Assembly (NCBI GenBank): GCA_035759665.1
Contig: DASTUM010000053.1
Span: 1 to 18,008, forward strand
Length of the DNA stretch: 18,008 nt
Source of the DNA: Micavibrio_A sp035759665
GTDB taxonomy: Bacteria > Pseudomonadota > Alphaproteobacteria > Micavibrionales > Micavibrionaceae
Direction of reading: 5' to 3'
Below the pieces are notes generated by a model, which was given only the letters and a program-made list of their open reading frames with translations, did not search any database and had not been told where the DNA came from. This document shows positions 14,343 through 18,008 of the stretch, piece after piece. Both the position numbers and the translations under genes were made by a program. Position 1 is the stretch's first letter; each line of letters begins with the position of its first letter.

Positions 14343-16076
14343 ATGAAAATCAAAGGTCAGTTGAACAATTTCCGTCTAGCCGGGCTCGTGTCGGTTGGCG
14401 CCCTGGTGCTCGGAGCAGGGGCAGCCATGGCGCAGAGCGAGGCGACAGGGATCGCCGATCCTTCCCGCGCCGGCGACCAGCTCGAACAGCCGAGCATGAC
14501 GCCGTCCGTCGAACCGCAGCTGCGCGTTCGCGACCAGCGTATCCAGGCCGCGCCCGCCGGTGCCGAAAACGTGAAATTCACTCTGAAAGACGTCAATGTT
14601 GAGGGGGCGAGCGTCTACAGCGATACCGACATCCGCCCGCTTTACGCCGGCAAGATCGGCCAGACGGTCAGCCTGAAGGAAGTTTATGATATCGCGGGCG
14701 AGCTTACCCTGAAATACCGCAATGACGGATACATCCTGACGCAGGTTGTCGTCGTGCCGCCGCCCACGATCGCCAATGGCGTCCCGACGCTGCATGTCGT
14801 CGAAGGCAATGTCGCGAACGTTACCATTCAGAAAGCCGACGCGAACGCGCCTATCGATATGACAATGGTCGAGGCTTACGCCGCGCAATTGAAGAATACG
14901 CCTGCGCTGAACGCGCGCGATCTCGAGCGCCAGCTGCTGCTGATCAACGACCTTCCCGGCGTTACGGCGCGTAGCGTCCTGTCCCGTTCGGCCACGCCCG
15001 GCGCGACGGATGTCGCCATCATCGTTGATTACGATCCGTTCGACGGTTTGCTGAGCGTCGATAATTTTGGCAGCCGTTATCTCGGCCCCGTGCAGCTCGG
15101 CGCCGCCGGCACGATGAACTCCTGGCTTGGCCTGAACGAAGCGATCACGGGGCAAATCGTCGTCGCCCCGCAAAGCTGGTATGAACTGGCTTACGGCTCG
15201 CTCGGCTATGAAATGCCGGTCGGCGATTACGGCACCAAGGTCAAGGTCTTCGGCAGCGTTACGGACACCGACCCGGGCTACGATCTCAAACAATTCGACG
15301 TCAATGGCCGCTCCTATCTCTTCAATGTCGGCGCAACGCATCCTGTCATCCGCGCCCGCGCTGAAAACCTGACGGCCCGTTTGAATTTCGACCTACGCCG
15401 CGTCAAATCTTCGAACGATATCGAGGAGACGCGCCGCGACCGCCTATCGGTTATGCGCGCCGGCGCGCGGTATGAATTCATCGACACGCTGCTCAGCGCC
15501 GCCGCCAACACGATTGACGTAGAAGTATCCAAAGGTCTTGGCATCTTCGGGGCCAGCGACGAAGGCGACGACAACATGACGCGCGCTGCCGCTGATCCCC
15601 AGGCCACCAAGCTCGAAGCCGATATCCAGCGTCTTCAGCGCATCACGGATGGCGTCAACCTGCTCGTCGGAGCCCGCGGCCAGATCGCCTCGAACGCGCT
15701 CCTGTCTTCGGAGGAATTTTCCGTCGGCGGCGTCTATGGCTTTGGCCGCGGCTACGATCCGTCCGAAGTGACGGGCGACCACGGCATCGCCGGTAAGGTC
15801 GAACTGCAATGGAACGATCCGTACAAATTCGATGAACGATATGTCGAATCGTACCAGCTCTACGGCTTCTACGATATCGGCCGCGTCTGGAACGAAGATG
15901 CGACGACCAATTCGCAGGAACGTGATTCCATTGCCTCCGTCGGCGTAGGCGTGCGTTTCGATCTGCCCTACGAAATGGATGGCGGCTTTGCCGTGGCGTT
16001 CCCGCTGACGCGTGCGCCTGCGACGCAAAACGACCGCGATCCGAAATTCTACGTGAATTTCAGCAAGCGTTTTTAA
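14343..16076 (+). CDS. TpsB outer-membrane transporter (ShlB/FhaC/HecB family)
   Basis: A 577-residue Omp85-superfamily pore that would move the TpsA exoprotein from periplasm to cell surface without ATP. A signal peptide (1-30, cleavage after AMA) precedes a Pro/Gln-rich linker and two POTRA domains. The first is about 77-163 (KFTLKDVNVEGASVYSDTDI to VEGNVANVTI) and the second about 164-230. The 16-strand barrel fills the rest, starting near GLLSVDNFGSRYLGP, a region conserved in the family. The loop-6 motif appears as GFGRGYDPSE (Arg-Gly-Tyr near 469-471). The protein ends in KFYVNFSKRF, with the terminal Phe expected for Bam-dependent insertion. Length is normal. The partner tpsA is divergent, not in the same operon. 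Confidence 0.95.
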   Translation: MKIKGQLNNFRLAGLVSVGALVLGAGAAMAQSEATGIADPSRAGDQLEQPSMTPSVEPQLRVRDQRIQAAPAGAENVKFTLKDVNVEGASVYSDTDIRPLYAGKIGQTVSLKEVYDIAGELTLKYRNDGYILTQVVVVPPPTIANGVPTLHVVEGNVANVTIQKADANAPIDMTMVEAYAAQLKNTPALNARDLERQLLLINDLPGVTARSVLSRSATPGATDVAIIVDYDPFDGLLSVDNFGSRYLGPVQLGAAGTMNSWLGLNEAITGQIVVAPQSWYELAYGSLGYEMPVGDYGTKVKVFGSVTDTDPGYDLKQFDVNGRSYLFNVGATHPVIRARAENLTARLNFDLRRVKSSNDIEETRRDRLSVMRAGARYEFIDTLLSAAANTIDVEVSKGLGIFGASDEGDDNMTRAAADPQATKLEADIQRLQRITDGVNLLVGARGQIASNALLSSEEFSVGGVYGFGRGYDPSEVTGDHGIAGKVELQWNDPYKFDERYVESYQLYGFYDIGRVWNEDATTNSQERDSIASVGVGVRFDLPYEMDGGFAVAFPLTRAPATQNDRDPKFYVNFSKRF

Positions 16077-16099
16077 GAACGCCTGAATAGAATTAAAAG

Positions 16100-16133
16100 C
16101 GCCGCCGGGATTTTTCGGCGGCGTGTTTCTTTT
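16100..16133. terminator. Bidirectional intrinsic terminator between tpsB and the small membrane-protein gene
   Basis: CGCCGCCG (16100-16107) pairs with CGGCGGCG (16116-16123) across an 8-nt loop, followed by TGTTTCTTTT on the plus strand. The complement of the left flank (GCTTTTAATT) gives a T-run for transcripts arriving on the minus strand. It can serve both converging genes. Confidence 0.88.
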
Positions 16134-16146
16134 GGAAATCTGATTG

Positions 16147-16479
16147 CTACTCGGCCGATGTTTCCGTGGGGATAGCGCCCAAGGGCTGCGGCGCTTCCTG
16201 ATCGCGCAGGGCGGTTGGGGCCTCCGCCGTAAAGGCGGCGCCGAATGTCTGGTTGCCCGGCGCGGCGGCATCTGCATCCGCTTCGGCGCCTGCCGCCGTA
16301 TCGATGGCGTTCAGGTCTTCGGGCGATATCGTCTCCTCGACGGCCACGACCGTTTCGCCGCTATTGCGGGCTGCGACTTCCTGCTGCGCGTCCTGAATGC
16401 CATCTATCATATACTGGGAGGCGATCGTGAGAAACGACAGGGCGACGACGCCCATGCAGACAAAAATAAAACGAACCAT
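16147..16479 (-). CDS. Small single-pass membrane protein sharing the TpsA C-terminal motif
   Basis: A 110-residue protein with no family I recognise. Residues 1-24 (MVRFIFVCMGVVALSFLTIA...) form one hydrophobic segment, a membrane anchor or uncleaved signal. The remainder is acidic, Ala-rich and probably disordered. Residues 56-64 are LNAIDTAAG, nearly the same as the LNQIETAAG and LNTIETASG repeats at the C-terminus of the TpsA exoprotein, and GNQTFGAAF follows. AGGAG lies 8 bases before the ATG, so translation is well supported. It is second in a minus-strand pair, 31 bp after the entericidin-like gene, and converges on tpsB. The shared motif suggests a tie to the secretion system, but a low-complexity coincidence is not excluded. 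Confidence 0.75.
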   Translation of the reverse strand: MVRFIFVCMGVVALSFLTIASQYMIDGIQDAQQEVAARNSGETVVAVEETISPEDLNAIDTAAGAEADADAAAPGNQTFGAAFTAEAPTALRDQEAPQPLGAIPTETSAE

Positions 16480-16510
16480 GGTTCAATCTCCTACGTGGGC
16501 GCAGACCAGG

Positions 16511-16639
16511 CTAAACTTTTTGCTGGATCCATTCGCCCATATTTTCAATGTCGCGACCGGCTCCCTGTGCGGTGTTCGCGCAGCCAGCCAATAAACCAGT
16601 TACCATAATTAAAGAAAGAAGCACAATAGTTTTTTTCAT
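16511..16639 (-). CDS. Entericidin-like small lipoprotein
   Basis: A 42-residue lipoprotein. The signal MKKTIVLLSLIMVTGLLAGC has a clear L-A-G-C lipobox, giving a mature peptide of about 23 residues: CANTAQGAGRDIENMGEWIQ and three more. The core N-T-x-x-G-A-G-x-D-I is the hallmark of the EcnA/EcnB entericidin family, small cell-envelope lipoproteins described in enterobacteria as a toxin/antidote pair linked to stationary-phase lysis. Only one copy is present, so an antidote/toxin pairing is not shown. ATG 16639 is chosen because AGGA lies 9 bases upstream and the lipobox is then correctly placed; an open frame upstream to 16774 lacks these. It probably shares a transcript with the small membrane-protein gene 31 bp downstream. 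Confidence 0.85.
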   Translation of the reverse strand: MKKTIVLLSLIMVTGLLAGCANTAQGAGRDIENMGEWIQQKV

Positions 16640-16713
16640 ATCGATATATCCTGTCGGAACAAAATGATAATAGCCCCGGATTTTAACTTTTTTTGCTCCT
16701 GCCGCAAAAGGAA

Positions 16714-16742
16714 AACGGGGACATTCATAAGATGTCCCCGTT
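16714..16742 (-). terminator. Perfect 11-bp hairpin upstream of the entericidin-like gene
   Basis: AACGGGGACAT (16714-16724) and ATGTCCCCGTT (16732-16742) flank a 7-nt loop. On the minus strand a pyrimidine-rich run (TTTTCCTTTT) follows, giving terminator form about 75 bases before the entericidin ATG. No minus-strand gene lies upstream, so it may instead be a leader attenuator or end a small RNA. Confidence 0.55.
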
Positions 16743-17066
16743 CCCAAAGAAGCCGTTAGAAACCTTAAGGCCAATTTGGCATCTCAGATTTGTATACGAC
16801 TGTTTGACTGTGCCATCGCTGTGGCGCCCTTCATTCTCGCTCTTGCCTGGTTTCCAAGCCGTTAACGCAGGGGGATATTTGCGCAGCAACGTAATTTTCT
16901 CAAGGAAAATGAAAGCTAGCGTGACATGACCGCGTTTAGTTAAGCATTGCGTTATATGTATTTTTTTGAATATTTATTCAAGCCGCCGCTTGCGCCGTTA
17001 CCGCCGGGCTTGCAAGCCAGCTCCGCTGCTGGCAAATAAGACTCCGGTAATTAAAGGGATTTTCCT
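16743..17066. other. Gene-free stretch with stacked inverted repeats before the MFS gene
   Basis: I find no supported gene, tRNA or insertion sequence here. The end nearest the MFS gene carries CAAGC/GCTTG (16979-16992), the 12-bp perfect palindrome GGCTTGCAAGCC (17007-17018) and the overlapping hairpin GCCAGC/GCTGGC (17016-17033). The last two share bases 17016-17018, so they exclude each other as RNA. ATTTTC/GAAAAT (16894-16910) is a further small hairpin. Confidence 0.5.
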
Positions 17067-18008
17067 GTGAAAGAATTTATCGTACTGATGGCATCGTTGA
17101 TGTCCATCGTCGCCATCTCCATCGACGCAATGCTGCCCGCTCTCGGCGTCATGGGGCCGGATCTCAACATCACGCATCCCAATCAGGCGCAGCTGATCAT
17201 CAGCCTGATTTTTCTCGGCCTGATGGTGGGGCAATTGATCGCCGGTTCCGCCTCGGACGCGCTGGGCCGCAAGAAAGTCCTGTTCGTCGGCCTCGGCGTT
17301 TACATCGTCGGCAGCTTCGTGTGCTATCTGTCGCAGGATATAGCGCCGATGCTTGCCGGGCGCTTTATTCAGGGGCTGGGCGTTTCCGCGCCTTATGTCT
17401 GCGCCATCGCCATTGTCCGCGACAAATATGCGGGGCGCGACATGGCGCGCATCATGTCCATCATCATGGTGTTCTTTATGCTGGTACCGGCGGTCGCCCC
17501 CTCGATCGGGCAGGCCGTCCTCAATTTCGGCACATGGCATACTATTTTCGTGATGTATATCTGCCTCGCGGCGGCGCTCGGCGCATGGTGTTTCTTTCGG
17601 CTTGAGGAAACGCTCCATCCCGAAGACAAAATCAAATTCAGTTTTAAAAATCTCGCGCACGGTTTCGGCGTCGTCGTCCGCACGCGCCTGACCATGTGTT
17701 ACACGATCGCCATGGGAATTTGCTTCGGCAGCCTGATCGGCTACCTCACATCTTCGCAGCAGGTCTTTCAGGTGATGTTCAACACGGGCGAAACCTTCAC
17801 GCTCTATTTCGGCGCCCTCGCGCTGGTGCTGGGCGCAGCGTCTTTGCTCAATGCCCGCATCGTAAAGAAATGCGGAATGCGGCGCATTTGTTATACCGCG
17901 TCTTCTTGTATTGTTGCGGCGTCCGCCATCTTTCTCGTTGTGAACTTGACGCTCACGATCGAACTCTGGATGTTCATGGCCTATGCCAGCGTGCTGTTCT
18001 TCAGCTTC
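17067..18008 (+). CDS. Bcr/CflA-type MFS drug-efflux transporter (3' end outside window)
   Basis: The first 314 residues of an inner-membrane, proton-coupled 12-helix exporter of the DHA1 branch, which includes bicyclomycin and chloramphenicol pumps. The first helix has MSIVAISIDAMLPALGVM, like the family's I-D-x-Y-L-P-A-L. The MFS motif A loop is GSASDALGRKKV. RFIQGLGVSAPYVCAIAIVRD and VPAVAPSIG match the helix 4-5 region including the antiporter-type motif. About eight to nine helices are visible. The start is GTG at 17067, with AAGGGA seven bases upstream; the ATG seven codons later would cut into helix 1. Substrate unknown. The leader contains overlapping hairpins that could control expression. 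Confidence 0.9.
   Translation, partial: MKEFIVLMASLMSIVAISIDAMLPALGVMGPDLNITHPNQAQLIISLIFLGLMVGQLIAGSASDALGRKKVLFVGLGVYIVGSFVCYLSQDIAPMLAGRFIQGLGVSAPYVCAIAIVRDKYAGRDMARIMSIIMVFFMLVPAVAPSIGQAVLNFGTWHTIFVMYICLAAALGAWCFFRLEETLHPEDKIKFSFKNLAHGFGVVVRTRLTMCYTIAMGICFGSLIGYLTSSQQVFQVMFNTGETFTLYFGALALVLGAASLLNARIVKKCGMRRICYTASSCIVAASAIFLVVNLTLTIELWMFMAYASVLFFSF

Noticed and set aside
16640..16774. N-terminal extension of the entericidin-like gene
   Set aside because: The 45 extra residues would bury the lipoprotein signal; the ATG at 16639 has a good AGGA site and places the lipobox correctly.
16693..16929. A 78-codon plus-strand open frame in the gene-free stretch
   Set aside because: It begins without a ribosome site, runs through a perfect hairpin, and has no recognisable features.

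Overview
The window looks like alphaproteobacterial chromosome. A core of conserved genes in the order secB, fxsA (minus strand), timA, mltA (plus strand) matches the arrangement seen in many Alphaproteobacteria. The GC-rich coding sequence, the OM lipoprotein signals and the two-partner secretion system all point to a Gram-negative cell. The order cannot be fixed from sequence alone.

Layout. (1) 1-4905, minus: the first 1635 residues of a giant surface protein, cut by the window edge. It has a prepilin-like N-terminal membrane anchor, a LamG domain, and RCC1 beta-propeller repeats arranged as 7 + 7 + at least 4. A tail-fibre-like module is inserted before the last group. No stop codon interrupts it. 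(2) 5143-6190, minus: the export chaperone SecB and the FxsA membrane protein. (3) 6321-8303, plus: a TimA/Tim44-type membrane protein and the MltA lytic transglycosylase, separated by two hairpins. (4) 8307-8777, minus: a GNAT acetyltransferase. (5) 8944-16076: a divergent two-partner secretion locus. A 1671-residue TpsA exoprotein (minus) carries a NosD-type beta-helix with internal duplications. Its TpsB outer-membrane transporter (plus) is separated from it by a 383-bp AT-rich control region. (6) 16147-16639, minus: a 110-residue single-pass membrane protein and a 42-residue entericidin-like lipoprotein. (7) 17067-18008, plus: the first 314 residues of a Bcr/CflA-type MFS drug transporter.

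How it fits together. The core (SecB, FxsA, TimA, MltA) serves export and the cell envelope. It is bracketed by two very large, repeat-built surface proteins. SecB is a plausible chaperone for such substrates, but that is inference from position. The most unusual link is a short motif, L-N-x-I-(D/E/T)-T. It forms three 17-residue repeats at the C-terminus of the TpsA exoprotein, next to that protein's only two cysteines. It reappears in the small membrane protein encoded just downstream of tpsB. That raises the possibility of a third component of this secretion system.
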